Numbered from the stretch's first letter, positions 25,282-34,725 are shown. The stretch is 64,000 bases of DNA from Mycobacterium celatum (GCF_002101595.1 NZ_LQOM01000046.1:62001-126000); one strand, 5' to 3'. Notes: generated by a model from the sequence alone, not told the origin. Translations and numbers: made by a program.

Positions 25282-26555
25282 GACTCTCCCCGCGCCAGCC
25301 CGGTGACCGTCGGCGCGATGCCGTCCTCGATGGCCCGGTCGGCAAAGTCGTCGCCCGGGCAGCGGCCCTGCTCGACCGCTTGGACCAGCCTCTGCATCGC
25401 CTCCTCGAGCCGGCGGGGTACCCGGTCCGCGGCGGCGGCCACACAGCGGTTGGCCGCGGCATACAGCCGCCGGTCGCCCAGCCCTACCCGGGCCGCGGTG
25501 TCCCACGCACCGGCCACCGGTTCGACGGCTTCGGCCGCGACGTCGGCGGCATCCGGGTCGTCGAGCAACGCCACCAACGTGAACACGACGGCAGGCCACA
25601 TCGCGTCGGGAATGCTGTCGAGGTAACGGATTTCGAGCCACTGCCGCGGCCGCACCGGCGGAAACAGCGTGGTGAGGTGGTAGTCCAGGTCGGCCGTGGT
25701 CGGGCGGCGCCCGCCGAGCAGCGCCCGTCCGTCGGCCCAGTCGGCGAACGGCACATACTGCGTCACCGGCACGGCTTCCGGGGCGTGCACCAGCATCACC
25801 GGGGCCTTCAGTGCGTAGCGCGCCCAGTCGGTGCCGGGATCGTCGGCGCTGGCGGTCAGAATGGGTCCACAGCGCGCCGAATCCAGCTGACCCCACACCC
25901 GCTGACGGGTGGACAGCCAGCCGGAGAATTCCCCGCCCAACAGCGGCGAATTGGCAGCGATCGCGATCATCGTCGGGCCCAGCGCGTGCGCCAGCCGAAC
26001 GCGCGGACCCCATCCCGCTTGCGGCCCGGCGTCCAGGTTGACCTGAATCGAGGCCGTCGACGTCATCATCGCAGCGCCCGCCACCCCGGTGTCGGTGGCG
26101 GCGAAGAACTGTTCCATGGCGCTGTAGCGTGCCCCGGGGTTGATTCGCCTGGCCGGCCGCAGCGGGTCGGTTCCCAGTTGCACCAAACCCAGGCCCGCGG
26201 CGGCGAACGCCTTGCGCAGCACCGCCTGGTCGCTGGTCATCGCCTCGATGGCCGGTGCCACGCCGTCGGTGGGCGGTCCCGAAAGTTCCACGGCACCACC
26301 GGGTTCCACGGTGACGGCACTACCGCCGGGCATTGACGGAAGTGACTCGAGCACGTCGCTGATTTCGTCCCAGCCGGGTCGGCGGTGCGGCTGGACCGGG
26401 TCGTAGCAGTGCGCCTCGACCTCCAGGCCGACCCGGCCCAGCGGGGCGTCGGACAGGCAGGTGTCGGTGATGTATTGCGCGGCGGCCGCGGAACTGGCCA
26501 GTTCGCCGTCGGCGCGGCACGCGTGATTCAGCTGCGACGCGACGGCGAAAGCCAT
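25278..26555 (-). CDS. egtA: Glutamate-cysteine ligase EgtA
   Basis: A 425-residue GCS2-family ligase making gamma-glutamyl-cysteine for ergothioneine synthesis. The GLEVEAHCYD stretch near residue 43, the central MMTSTASIQVNLD and the PRQWLEIRYLDSIPD block are family hallmarks. A GGAGGGAT ribosome binding site precedes the ATG. It is the first gene of egtA-egtB-egtC-egtD-egtE, in which every junction overlaps, so the five enzymes are probably made together. Rv3704c is close in length (about 432). Confidence 0.95.
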   Translation of the reverse strand: MAFAVASQLNHACRADGELASSAAAAQYITDTCLSDAPLGRVGLEVEAHCYDPVQPHRRPGWDEISDVLESLPSMPGGSAVTVEPGGAVELSGPPTDGVAPAIEAMTSDQAVLRKAFAAAGLGLVQLGTDPLRPARRINPGARYSAMEQFFAATDTGVAGAAMMTSTASIQVNLDAGPQAGWGPRVRLAHALGPTMIAIAANSPLLGGEFSGWLSTRQRVWGQLDSARCGPILTASADDPGTDWARYALKAPVMLVHAPEAVPVTQYVPFADWADGRALLGGRRPTTADLDYHLTTLFPPVRPRQWLEIRYLDSIPDAMWPAVVFTLVALLDDPDAADVAAEAVEPVAGAWDTAARVGLGDRRLYAAANRCVAAAADRVPRRLEEAMQRLVQAVEQGRCPGDDFADRAIEDGIAPTVTGLARGES

Positions 26556-26669
26556 ATCCCGATCCCTCCGGGCCCGAGTGGGCCGTTGGTTGGCGCGCGG
26601 CTATCGCCACGATAACCGCTACGTTCCATCTTCCAGAGGGCACCGACATATTCCCCTCCGTCGCGCGTG

Positions 26670-27311
26670 TTACTGACCGAGCGCGTTTTCCATGGCTCCG
26701 GCCAGCACGTTTACCGCCGGACCGGCGTTGCCGGACTGGCAGACCTTCGCCTGCAGCAGGACGTTTTCCCGTAGCCGGGTCTGGTTGAAACAGCGTCGGT
26801 CGGTGCCGCCCTCCTGTTTGGTCCACGCCGCGTCGGTGGCCCCCGGCGGGCCGCCGTCGAACGACCACACCTCGGTGGCGCCGGTGTCCAGGTGCATCGC
26901 GGTGGTCTGCCCGGAGCACCCGAAGGTGCGGTCGGTGACGCGGTGGAAGGCGCGGCCCGCGGCGTCGCCGGTGGCGAAAACACCGACCGCCTGCTTGACG
27001 AAGTGTGCCTTGTCGGTCGCCGTCGTCTGGGTGACCGCACTGTTGAACGACGCCAGGTCGGGATCGTTGTACACCTCGGGCAATCCGATGTCGGCCCAGT
27101 TGTTACATACCGGATCGTCGACCCAAAACGCCTGGTAAGGCTCGGTGGAGACCGACTCCCATCGCATCGGACCACCGACGATGTTGCCCACCGAACCCTT
27201 GCCCATCACGGCGTAGTTGACCACGCCGGGGTCCGAGGGGCGGGCCGCCGCGGTCGGGGCCGCTGCCAGGGCCAGGCCGATGCCCACCGCCGCGGCGGCG
27301 GTACGCCGCAT
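26670..27311 (-). CDS. Secreted PknH-extracellular-domain-like protein (Rv3705c-like)
   Basis: A 213-residue protein with an N-terminal signal peptide (RRTAAAAVGIGLALAAAPTAAARP, cut after AxA). The mature part carries paired cysteines (DDPVCNNW, FGCSGQ, DRRCFN, AKVCQS) as in the extracellular sensor domain of mycobacterial kinase PknH and related lipoproteins. This one has no lipobox. It lies between the ohr gene, three bases away on the same strand, and egtA. Ligand unknown. Confidence 0.85.
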   Translation of the reverse strand: MRRTAAAAVGIGLALAAAPTAAARPSDPGVVNYAVMGKGSVGNIVGGPMRWESVSTEPYQAFWVDDPVCNNWADIGLPEVYNDPDLASFNSAVTQTTATDKAHFVKQAVGVFATGDAAGRAFHRVTDRTFGCSGQTTAMHLDTGATEVWSFDGGPPGATDAAWTKQEGGTDRRCFNQTRLRENVLLQAKVCQSGNAGPAVNVLAGAMENALGQ

Positions 27312-27314
27312 GGG

Positions 27315-27743
27315 TTAGACCTTGGCCGAGACGTCGACGTCGACGTTGCCCTTGGTGGCCTTGGAGTACGGGCACACCTGGTGGGCCTGGTGCATCAGGT
27401 CGTCGGCGGCCTTCTGCTCCAGCCCGGGCAGGTAGCCGATGATCTTCCCGGTCAACCCGAACCCACCCGCGGGATCCTTGCCGAACCCGATCTGGACGGT
27501 GACGTTGGTGGCGTCGTCGAGCTTGACGTTGGACTTGCCGGCGACCAGTCGCAGCGCCCCGAGGAAGCAGGCGGCATACCCGGCCGAGAACAGTTGCTCG
27601 GGGTTGGTGCCGTCGCCGCTGCCGCCCATCTCCTTCGGCGGCCGGGTGTCAAGGTCGATGCGACCGTCCGATGACTTCACGTGGCCGTCGCGACCGCCGC
27701 CGGTTGCCGTGGACTCCGTGGTGAAAACGACTTCGATGCTCAT
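27315..27743 (-). CDS. ohr: Organic hydroperoxide resistance protein Ohr
   Basis: A 142-residue OsmC/Ohr-fold thiol peroxidase that reduces organic hydroperoxides. The two redox cysteines are at Cys59 (GYAACFLGAL) and Cys124 (AHQVCPYSKAT), and the substrate arginine lies in LDTRPPKEMGG. No MarR-type ohrR gene is adjacent. The secreted PknH-like gene follows at three bases, so the two are probably cotranscribed. Confidence 0.93.
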   Translation of the reverse strand: MSIEVVFTTESTATGGGRDGHVKSSDGRIDLDTRPPKEMGGSGDGTNPEQLFSAGYAACFLGALRLVAGKSNVKLDDATNVTVQIGFGKDPAGGFGLTGKIIGYLPGLEQKAADDLMHQAHQVCPYSKATKGNVDVDVSAKV

Positions 27744-27858
27744 GGGCTTCGATCATGCCAACCCCGCCCGCGAAAAAGAACCGAGGGCAGCGATTCCAGC
27801 TCCAACGCAGCCCTGGCTTCTGTTTGGCGGCACCGGTTTCCGCGGCGGGCCCGTCCCG

Positions 27859-28275
27859 CTATGGGCGCGGGGGTGGCGGAGGCGCCGGCGCGGTGGTCGA
27901 TGGCGACGGACCGGGACTCATACCCGGACCCATCCCCGGACCGCCGGGCATCATCGGCATCATCGGCGGGCCGCCGGGTCCCATCCCGGGACCACCTGGT
28001 CCGCCCGGCCCGCCGGGGACGACGAACAGCCACTGCCCGGTTCCCGGTGGCGGCGGACCGCCTGGGCCTCCCGGACCGAACATGCCGTGGTGGTGATGGC
28101 GGTAGTGCTGGTGCCCGGCGACCGCGGCACCGGTGAAGAAGATCGTCGCGACGATGAAGACGATGCCGGCGACGATCACCACCCACGCGGCGGCTTGGTA
28201 GAGCCTGCTCGGCGGTGCCGCATAGGGCGGCGGTGGCGGTGGCGGAGGAGGAGGGGGCTCGGGTGTTTCGGTCAT
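27859..28275 (-). CDS. Pro/His/Gly-rich single-pass membrane protein (paralogue 1)
   Basis: A 138-residue protein. A poly-proline N-terminus precedes SRLYQAAAWVVIVAGIVFIV, one membrane segment at about 26-48. A cluster HQHYRHHHHGMF comes just outside the membrane, then a long Gly/Pro/Met-rich tail (GGPGGPGGPGMGPGGPP). With the next two genes it forms a tandem set sharing the LYxxAAWVxIxAGIxFI core. Position matches the proline-rich Rv3705A/Rv3706c genes. Histidine and methionine clusters suggest metal binding; this is an inference. Confidence 0.7.
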   Translation of the reverse strand: MTETPEPPPPPPPPPPPYAAPPSRLYQAAAWVVIVAGIVFIVATIFFTGAAVAGHQHYRHHHHGMFGPGGPGGPPPPGTGQWLFVVPGGPGGPGGPGMGPGGPPMMPMMPGGPGMGPGMSPGPSPSTTAPAPPPPPRP

Positions 28276-28296
28276 GCCTCGATCATGCGCGAAAAA

Positions 28297-28425
28297 CTAA
28301 TGGCAGCACCAGACCATGCACGCGACCAACAGGACCGTCGCGGCGATGAAGACGATTCCCGCGATGATCGCGACCCAAGCCGCTACCTGGTAGAGCCGGT
28401 CGGGCCTCGACGATGTCTCAGTCAT
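28297..28425 (-). CDS. 42-residue membrane peptide (paralogue 2, tail-less)
   Basis: From the ATG at 28425 (MTETSSRPDRLYQVAAWVAI) the peptide has the same TM core as its neighbours but stops right after it with ACMVWCCH. It therefore lacks the His/Pro-rich tail and instead ends in three cysteines and a histidine. It is 21 bases upstream of paralogue 1. The shared MTETxxxP start and core support a real gene despite its size. Confidence 0.6.
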   Translation of the reverse strand: MTETSSRPDRLYQVAAWVAIIAGIVFIAATVLLVACMVWCCH

Positions 28426-28515
28426 CCTCGAATGATGCCCCAGACCGCCGGCATGAGCCAGACAGTCGGGAGCCCGGCGCCCCATTTACGGGACGCCGGG
28501 CTCGTGGTTATGCCC

Positions 28516-28848
28516 CTACGGGCGGGCAGGAGTCGTGGACGGCGCGATGGACTGCGGCGGCTGCCCGGGTCCGGGGACACCGGCGCCGGGGCCGCCTCCA
28601 CCCTGCGGACCGCCGTGCCCGCGGTGATGGAACATCGCGGGGTGGTGATGTCCGTGGTGGTGCCCGTGGTGGCCCTGATGGCCGGCGATCCGGAAGCCGG
28701 CGAAGAAAATGGTCGTGACGATGAACAGAATGCCGGCCACAATCACGACCCAGGCCGCGAACCGGTAGAGCCAGTACGGCTTCTCAGGGGCGGCCGGCGC
28801 CGTAGCGGCGGCCGTCCGTGTGGTTGGTGTTTCAGGTGTTTCACTCAT
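28516..28848 (-). CDS. Pro/His-rich single-pass membrane protein (paralogue 3, Rv3706c-like)
   Basis: A 110-residue protein: acidic/Thr/Ala-rich start, TM core YWLYRFAAWVVIVAGILFIV (about 25-47), then GHQGHHGHHHGHHHPAMFHH, an extreme histidine cluster, and a Gly/Pro-rich tail. Same architecture as paralogue 1. The three genes lie in tandem on one strand; the order suggests duplication. Function unknown; metal binding at the membrane surface is plausible from composition. Confidence 0.7.
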   Translation of the reverse strand: MSETPETPTTRTAAATAPAAPEKPYWLYRFAAWVVIVAGILFIVTTIFFAGFRIAGHQGHHGHHHGHHHPAMFHHRGHGGPQGGGGPGAGVPGPGQPPQSIAPSTTPARP

Positions 28849-28923
28849 GCCTGAAATGATGCGCGGGCAACGGCCAGCGCGCGCTAGGTGCAGGCTATGA
28901 AACAGCTATGAGTCGAACTGCCC

Positions 28924-30057
28924 CTAATCGGGCTTGAACGGGTTGACCGCAAACTGAATCACCCGATAGGGCGCTCGGGCGCGGGGATCGGCGTTGTTCC
29001 ACTGGCTGATGAAAACCCGCAACTCGTCCAGCGTCGAACCCGGCGAGATGTAGCCGCCGTACGGCTGGGCCAGCCGGTTGTCATACGGCGGCGGCAGGCT
29101 TTCGGCCGGATCTGGCCACTCGTCGTGTTGAACCACCGTGGTCACCGGCGCGGTGCCCAGCGATGTCGGATCGTTGGCCACCCGGACTTCCATGTTCCCG
29201 TTGGTGGCGTTGAAATACGACAGCACCGCCTTGCCGTCGATCTGCTGAAAGCTCATTTCGCCAACCTGGTCCTCCCACAACGGTGTCGGCGGTTTGCCCC
29301 AACCTCCGCCGGGGCCGGCTGCCCAGCCCTGCCAACGGGACCGGTCACCGAAGTTCTCCGGTGTCACCCGGTACAACGTCACCGGGTGGGTGCGCTGGAA
29401 ACTGTCGGCGACGATGTAGACCCAGCCGCTGGGCGAGTCGGCCGACGGGATCGGGTCGTAGTAGCCGCTGATCTGCGACTGGCCACCACCCTGGTAGGAC
29501 GCGTCCCGCATCGAGTCCGGCACGGTTTGCCAAAGCGCGTGTGCGGGTTGGGCTTTCACCAGTCGGGAGTATTGGGGTACCAGTTCTTTGGTGGTGGTCA
29601 CCAGCAAGTAGTTCTGCCGATTGATCCGCACGACGCCGGCCGGTAGTTGCGACGCGCCCGGCGGGGTGGGGTCGGCCAGCAGTGGCTGCCACACGCCGGT
29701 CACACCGGTGTAGCGCACCCCACCCGGGTCGTCGACGGACGCCGTGTCGACCCGCAATGCGACCGGCGAATACCAGCCACCGAACCCGACACCCTCCCCG
29801 GCGAAGCTGTCCCCGCAGACCTGTAGCACTTCACTGGGGAACTCCATGAACTCGCACAAGTCGGTGGCGCCGATGCCGTAATCGCGGGTGGGCGTGCCGG
29901 TTCCGGCGGTGGGACCGATCCGGATCACCTCACCCTCTGCCAACGGCTGCAGGATCGGCTCGGGCATCGGCGCCGGCGGATCCGCATATGCACGCGAAAC
30001 ATTAAGCGGGACAAGCAAACACACAACCAGGATGGTGAGCCGGCGAGCGGGACTCAC
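28924..30057 (-). CDS. Secreted DUF4185-type protein (Rv3707c-like)
   Basis: A 377-residue protein with a signal peptide (about residues 1-25, ending SRAYADPP). The mature part has repeated blade-like segments (ATDLCEFMEFP, GGWYSPVALRVDT, SPSGWVYIVADSFQRTHPVTLYR, RVFISQWNNAD) reminiscent of beta-propeller DUF4185 proteins. Two cysteines near the mature N-terminus may pair. Its GTG start overlaps the asd stop by four bases, so it is translated after a cytosolic biosynthetic enzyme although it is exported. Activity unknown. Confidence 0.82.
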   Translation of the reverse strand: MSPARRLTILVVCLLVPLNVSRAYADPPAPMPEPILQPLAEGEVIRIGPTAGTGTPTRDYGIGATDLCEFMEFPSEVLQVCGDSFAGEGVGFGGWYSPVALRVDTASVDDPGGVRYTGVTGVWQPLLADPTPPGASQLPAGVVRINRQNYLLVTTTKELVPQYSRLVKAQPAHALWQTVPDSMRDASYQGGGQSQISGYYDPIPSADSPSGWVYIVADSFQRTHPVTLYRVTPENFGDRSRWQGWAAGPGGGWGKPPTPLWEDQVGEMSFQQIDGKAVLSYFNATNGNMEVRVANDPTSLGTAPVTTVVQHDEWPDPAESLPPPYDNRLAQPYGGYISPGSTLDELRVFISQWNNADPRARAPYRVIQFAVNPFKPD

Positions 30058-31088
30058 CGCGATTCGGCGACCAGCAGCTCAGCGATCTGGATCGTGTTCA
30101 GCGCCGCGCCCTTGCGCAGGTTGTCGCCGGCGACGAACAGCGCCAGACCGCGTCCGTCGGGAACCCCCGGATCGTGCCGGATCCGGCCGACCAGCGATTC
30201 GTCGACACCGGCGGCGGCCAGCGGGGTGGGCACGTCGACCACCTTGACGCCCGGGGCACCGTCGAGCAGCTCGCGGGCCCGCTCGGGTGAAAGTGGTTGG
30301 GCGAACTCGGCATTGATCGACAGGCAGTGACCGGTGAATACCGGCACGCGCACACAGGTGCCGCTGACCAGCAAGTCGGGGATGCCCAGGATCTTGCGAC
30401 TCTCGTTGCGCAGCTTCTGGTCTTCGTCGGTCTCGCCGGAGCCGTCCTCGGCCAGCGACCCGGCCAGCGGGACCACGTTGAACGCGATCGGCGCCACGTA
30501 GGTCTTGGGCGGTGGGAACGCCAGCGCGCTGCCGTTGTGCACCAGCAGCTCGGCGCCGTCGACCACCGAGCGCACCTGCCCGGCCAGCTCGGCCACCCCG
30601 GCGACGCCGCTGCCGGAAACAGCCTGATACGTCGAGGCCACCAGGCGCACCAGCCGCGCCTCGTCGTGCAGCACCTTGAGCGCCGGCATCGCAGCCATCG
30701 TGGTGCAATTCGGGTTGGCGATAATGCCTTTCGGCCGGTTGCGCGCGTCGGCGAAGTTGACCTCGGAGACCACCAGCGGCACGTCGGGGTCCTTGCGCCA
30801 TGCCGACGAGTTGTCGATCACCGTGACTCCGGCGGCGGCGAACCGCGGCGCGTGCACCCGCGACATCGCGCCGCCCGCAGAGAACAACGCGATGTCCAGC
30901 CCGGTCGGGTCGGCGGTTTCGGCGTCCTCGACCTCGATCTCCTGGCCGCGGAACGCCAGCTTGCGGCCCTGCGAGCGGGCCGAGGCGAAGAACCGCACGC
31001 TGGTCGCGGGAAAGTCCCGGTCCTCCAGCAGCGTGCGCATCACCTGGCCCACCTGCCCGGTGGCGCCCACTACACCGATGGCAACCAT
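30054..31088 (-). CDS. asd: Aspartate-semialdehyde dehydrogenase
   Basis: A 344-residue NADP-dependent enzyme that reduces aspartyl phosphate to aspartate semialdehyde, the branch point to lysine, diaminopimelate, threonine and methionine. The nucleotide-binding GVVGATGQVGQVM is at the N-terminus. The catalytic cysteine is in ANPNCTTM near residue 128, and the substrate loop STYQAVSGSG follows. The gene starts directly after the ask stop, so ask-asd form an operon with the secreted DUF4185 gene. Confidence 0.97.
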   Translation of the reverse strand: MVAIGVVGATGQVGQVMRTLLEDRDFPATSVRFFASARSQGRKLAFRGQEIEVEDAETADPTGLDIALFSAGGAMSRVHAPRFAAAGVTVIDNSSAWRKDPDVPLVVSEVNFADARNRPKGIIANPNCTTMAAMPALKVLHDEARLVRLVASTYQAVSGSGVAGVAELAGQVRSVVDGAELLVHNGSALAFPPPKTYVAPIAFNVVPLAGSLAEDGSGETDEDQKLRNESRKILGIPDLLVSGTCVRVPVFTGHCLSINAEFAQPLSPERARELLDGAPGVKVVDVPTPLAAAGVDESLVGRIRHDPGVPDGRGLALFVAGDNLRKGAALNTIQIAELLVAESR

Positions 31089-32354
<1,266 letters not shown>

Positions 32355-32386
32355 TGTCGTCCTTTCCCGGGGTTTTGGTCCAGAAC

Positions 32387-32392
32387 AGAATA
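32387..32392 (-). promoter_or_regulatory. -10 box TATTCT of the ask-asd operon
   Basis: On the minus strand TATTCT (TANNNT) lies 32 bases before the ask GTG, leaving a short untranslated leader of about 25 bases that contains the AAGGA ribosome binding site. Confidence 0.45.
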
Positions 32393-32436
32393 CGTGGGGC
32401 CATCGAGCGCCGTTTTGGTGACAGCTGCGGGCACGG

Positions 32437-32442
32437 TAAAGT
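32437..32442 (+). promoter_or_regulatory. -10 box TAAAGT of the leuA leader transcript
   Basis: TAAAGT ends seven bases before the GTG at 32450, so transcription should begin at the first codon of the leucine leader peptide (leaderless). Confidence 0.6.
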
Positions 32443-32449
32443 GTTCGAC

Positions 32450-32491
32450 GTGCAGCGGGTGCTCCTTCTCGGACGCCGCGACGGGGTCTGA
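32450..32491 (+). CDS. Leucine leader peptide of leuA (13 codons)
   Basis: The peptide reads MQRVLLLGRRDGV from GTG 32450 to TGA 32491 and has three consecutive leucine codons (CTC CTT CTC). The -10 box TAAAGT seven bases upstream fixes this GTG over the in-frame one at 32441. Its last codons form one arm of a hairpin system described in the next entry, the classical design for attenuation by leucyl-tRNA supply. Confidence 0.72.
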   Translation: MQRVLLLGRRDGV

Positions 32492-32537
32492 TCACAGACC
32501 GGCTTCCCGTCGCGGGTGTTCGCGATGCGCCGGTCTG
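32476..32537 (+). promoter_or_regulatory. leuA: Leucine attenuator: overlapping alternative hairpins before leuA
   Basis: CCGCGACGGG (32476-32485, inside the leader peptide) pairs perfectly with CCCGTCGCGG (32506-32515). CAGACCGGC (32495-32503) pairs perfectly with GCCGGTCTG (32529-32537). The second left arm lies in the loop of the first helix and the two helices interlock, so they compete or form a pseudoknot. Ribosome stalling on the leucine codons would block the first helix. No long T-tract follows, so control may be at translation of leuA as well as at termination. Comparative work has proposed leucine leader-peptide control of leuA in actinobacteria. Confidence 0.62.
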
Positions 32538-32568
32538 AGATCCCTCTAGACACCCCGGAGCAATCACC

Positions 32569-34377
32569 GTGACCAGCTTTCCCCCCGACTCGCCTGACGC
32601 TTTTTCGGCCAGTCGCACCATCACCAAACCCGCCGGCGCACCCAACCCCGGCCAGCCCGCCTGGAACACCCAGCGCGGATCGGCGATGCCGATCCGCCGG
32701 TACCGCCCATTCGCCGACGAAGTCGAACCCATCCAGCTGACCGATCGCACCTGGCCGGACCGCGTCATCACCAAATCACCGATGTGGTGCGCGGTCGACC
32801 TGCGCGACGGCAACCAGGCGCTGATCGACCCGATGAGCCCGGCCCGCAAGCGCCGCATGTTCGACCTGCTGGTGCGGATGGGCTACAAGGAGATCGAGGT
32901 CGGGTTCCCGTCGGCCAGCCAGACCGATTTCGACTTCATCCGCGAGATCATCGAGCAGGGCGCGATTCCCGACGACGTCACGATCCAGGTGCTGACCCAG
33001 TGCCGTCCCGAGCTGATCGAGCGCACTTTCGTCGCCTGCGAAGGCGCACCGCGGGCGATCGTGCACTTCTACAACTCGACGTCAATCCTGCAGCGGCGCG
33101 TGGTTTTTCGCGCCGACCGGCCCGCTGTGCAGGAGATCGCGGTACAAGGCGCCCGCAAGTGCGTCGAGGAAGCAGCGAAATACCCTGGCACGCAATGGCG
33201 ATTCGAGTACTCGCCGGAGTCCTACACGGGCACCGAACTGGAGTACGCCAAGCAGGTCTGCGACGCGGTCGGCGATGTCATCCAGCCGACGCCGGACAAC
33301 CCGATCATCTTCAACCTGCCGGCCACCGTGGAGATGGCCACGCCCAACGTGTACGCCGACTCGATCGAGTGGATGAGCCGGAACCTAAAGCGGCGTGACG
33401 CCGTCATCCTCAGCCTGCATCCGCACAACGACCGCGGAACTGCTGTTGCCGCAGCCGAATTGGGCTACCAGGCCGGCGCGGACCGGATCGAGGGATGCCT
33501 GTTCGGCAACGGCGAGCGCACCGGCAACGTCTGCCTGGTGACGCTGGGACTGAACCTGTTCTCCCGCGGCGTGGACCCGCAGATCGACTTCTCCAACATC
33601 GACGAGATCCGTCGCACGGTGGAGTACTGCAACCAGTTGCCCGTGCACGAACGGCACCCCTACGGCGGCGACCTGGTCTACACGGCCTTCTCCGGCAGCC
33701 ACCAGGACGCCATCAACAAGGGCCTGGACCAGATGAAGGTCGACGCCGACGCCGCCGATACCGACGTCGAGGACATGCTCTGGCAGGTGCCGTACCTGCC
33801 GATCGACCCGCGTGACGTCGGGCGCACCTACGAGGCGGTGATCCGGGTCAACTCGCAGTCCGGCAAGGGCGGGGTGGCCTACATCATGAAGGCCGACCAT
33901 GGGCTGGCGCTGCCGCGGCGGCTGCAGATCGAGTTTTCCCAGGTGATCCAGAAGATCGCCGACGGCGAGGGCGGCGAGGTCTCACCGAAGGAGATGTGGG
34001 ACGCGTTCGCCGAGGAGTACCTGGCCCCGGTGCGGCCGCTGGAGCGGATGCGTCAGCGGGTGATCGCCTCGGAGGTGGACGGCGGCACCGACCGCATCGA
34101 GGCCGTCGTCAAGATCGACGGGACCGAGACCGAGATCAGCGGCGCCGGCAACGGCCCGCTGGCGGCGTTCGTCGACGCGTTGAGCCACATCGGCTTCCAC
34201 GTGCACGTCTTGGATTACTCCGAGCACGCGATGAGCGCCGGCGAGGAGGCGCAGGCCGCCGCCTATGTGGAAGCCCGCATAGCCGACCGCACGGTGTGGG
34301 GCGTGGGTATTGCGCCGTCGATCACCACCGCGTCGCTGCGCGCCGTCGTCTCGGCGGTCAATCGCGCATCGCGTTAG
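32569..34377 (+). CDS. leuA: 2-isopropylmalate synthase
   Basis: A 602-residue enzyme condensing acetyl-CoA and 2-ketoisovalerate, the first step of leucine synthesis. The TIM-barrel catalytic domain shows RDGNQALIDPMSPARKRRM, and the metal ligands are in LHPHNDRGTA. The C-terminal regulatory domain binds leucine for feedback. GTG at 32569 follows a GGAG site. The C-terminal region runs AAAYVEARIADRTVWGVGIA and lacks the 19-residue tandem repeat that makes the M. tuberculosis protein longer (about 644 residues). Confidence 0.97.
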   Translation: MTSFPPDSPDAFSASRTITKPAGAPNPGQPAWNTQRGSAMPIRRYRPFADEVEPIQLTDRTWPDRVITKSPMWCAVDLRDGNQALIDPMSPARKRRMFDLLVRMGYKEIEVGFPSASQTDFDFIREIIEQGAIPDDVTIQVLTQCRPELIERTFVACEGAPRAIVHFYNSTSILQRRVVFRADRPAVQEIAVQGARKCVEEAAKYPGTQWRFEYSPESYTGTELEYAKQVCDAVGDVIQPTPDNPIIFNLPATVEMATPNVYADSIEWMSRNLKRRDAVILSLHPHNDRGTAVAAAELGYQAGADRIEGCLFGNGERTGNVCLVTLGLNLFSRGVDPQIDFSNIDEIRRTVEYCNQLPVHERHPYGGDLVYTAFSGSHQDAINKGLDQMKVDADAADTDVEDMLWQVPYLPIDPRDVGRTYEAVIRVNSQSGKGGVAYIMKADHGLALPRRLQIEFSQVIQKIADGEGGEVSPKEMWDAFAEEYLAPVRPLERMRQRVIASEVDGGTDRIEAVVKIDGTETEISGAGNGPLAAFVDALSHIGFHVHVLDYSEHAMSAGEEAQAAAYVEARIADRTVWGVGIAPSITTASLRAVVSAVNRASR

Positions 34378-34386
34378 GAGCCGAGG

Positions 34387-34725
34387 ATGCTGCACACGTT
34401 CTGGGACTTCTTGTGGTCGGCGATCGTAGCGTTCGCATTCATCGCCTACCTGCTGATCCTGTTCAACATCATCGGCGACCTGTTCTGGCGTGACCACCAA
34501 ACCTCGGGCGGCGTCAAGGCGCTCTGGGTGATTTGTCTGATCCTGTTCCCGTACCTGACGGCGCTGATCTACCTGATCACCCGCGGGGGGAGCATGGCCG
34601 CCCGGGCGCGGGAAGCCGCGGGGCCGTCGCCGGCGCAGGAGATCGCCCATGCCAAGGAGTTGCTTGACGCCGGAGCCATCACCCCGGCCGAGTTCGACGC
34701 GCTGAAAGCGAAGGCGCTGGACTAA
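34387..34725 (+). CDS. Small membrane protein with PLDc_N-like and SHOCT domains
   Basis: A 112-residue protein. Two membrane segments (about 10-30 and 45-65) with LFWRDHQTSGGVKALWVICL between them resemble the PLDc_N domain. A C-terminal SHOCT motif follows (IAHAKELLDAGAITPAEFDALKAKAL). An AGGAG site precedes the ATG, and the gene follows leuA by nine bases. SHOCT proteins are often oligomerising membrane-associated modules; function unknown. Confidence 0.85.
   Translation: MLHTFWDFLWSAIVAFAFIAYLLILFNIIGDLFWRDHQTSGGVKALWVICLILFPYLTALIYLITRGGSMAARAREAAGPSPAQEIAHAKELLDAGAITPAEFDALKAKALD

Noticed and set aside
24942..26336. Long antisense reading frame over egtB/egtA (464 codons)
   Set aside because: Composition is Arg/Gly/His-rich with no recognisable domain; it is the GC-driven shadow of egtA and egtB, which have clear motifs on the other strand.
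28081..28120. CAT/GGTGGTGATG-rich tract as a DNA repeat array
   Set aside because: It is the codon pattern of the histidine cluster in the small membrane protein, not an independent repeat.
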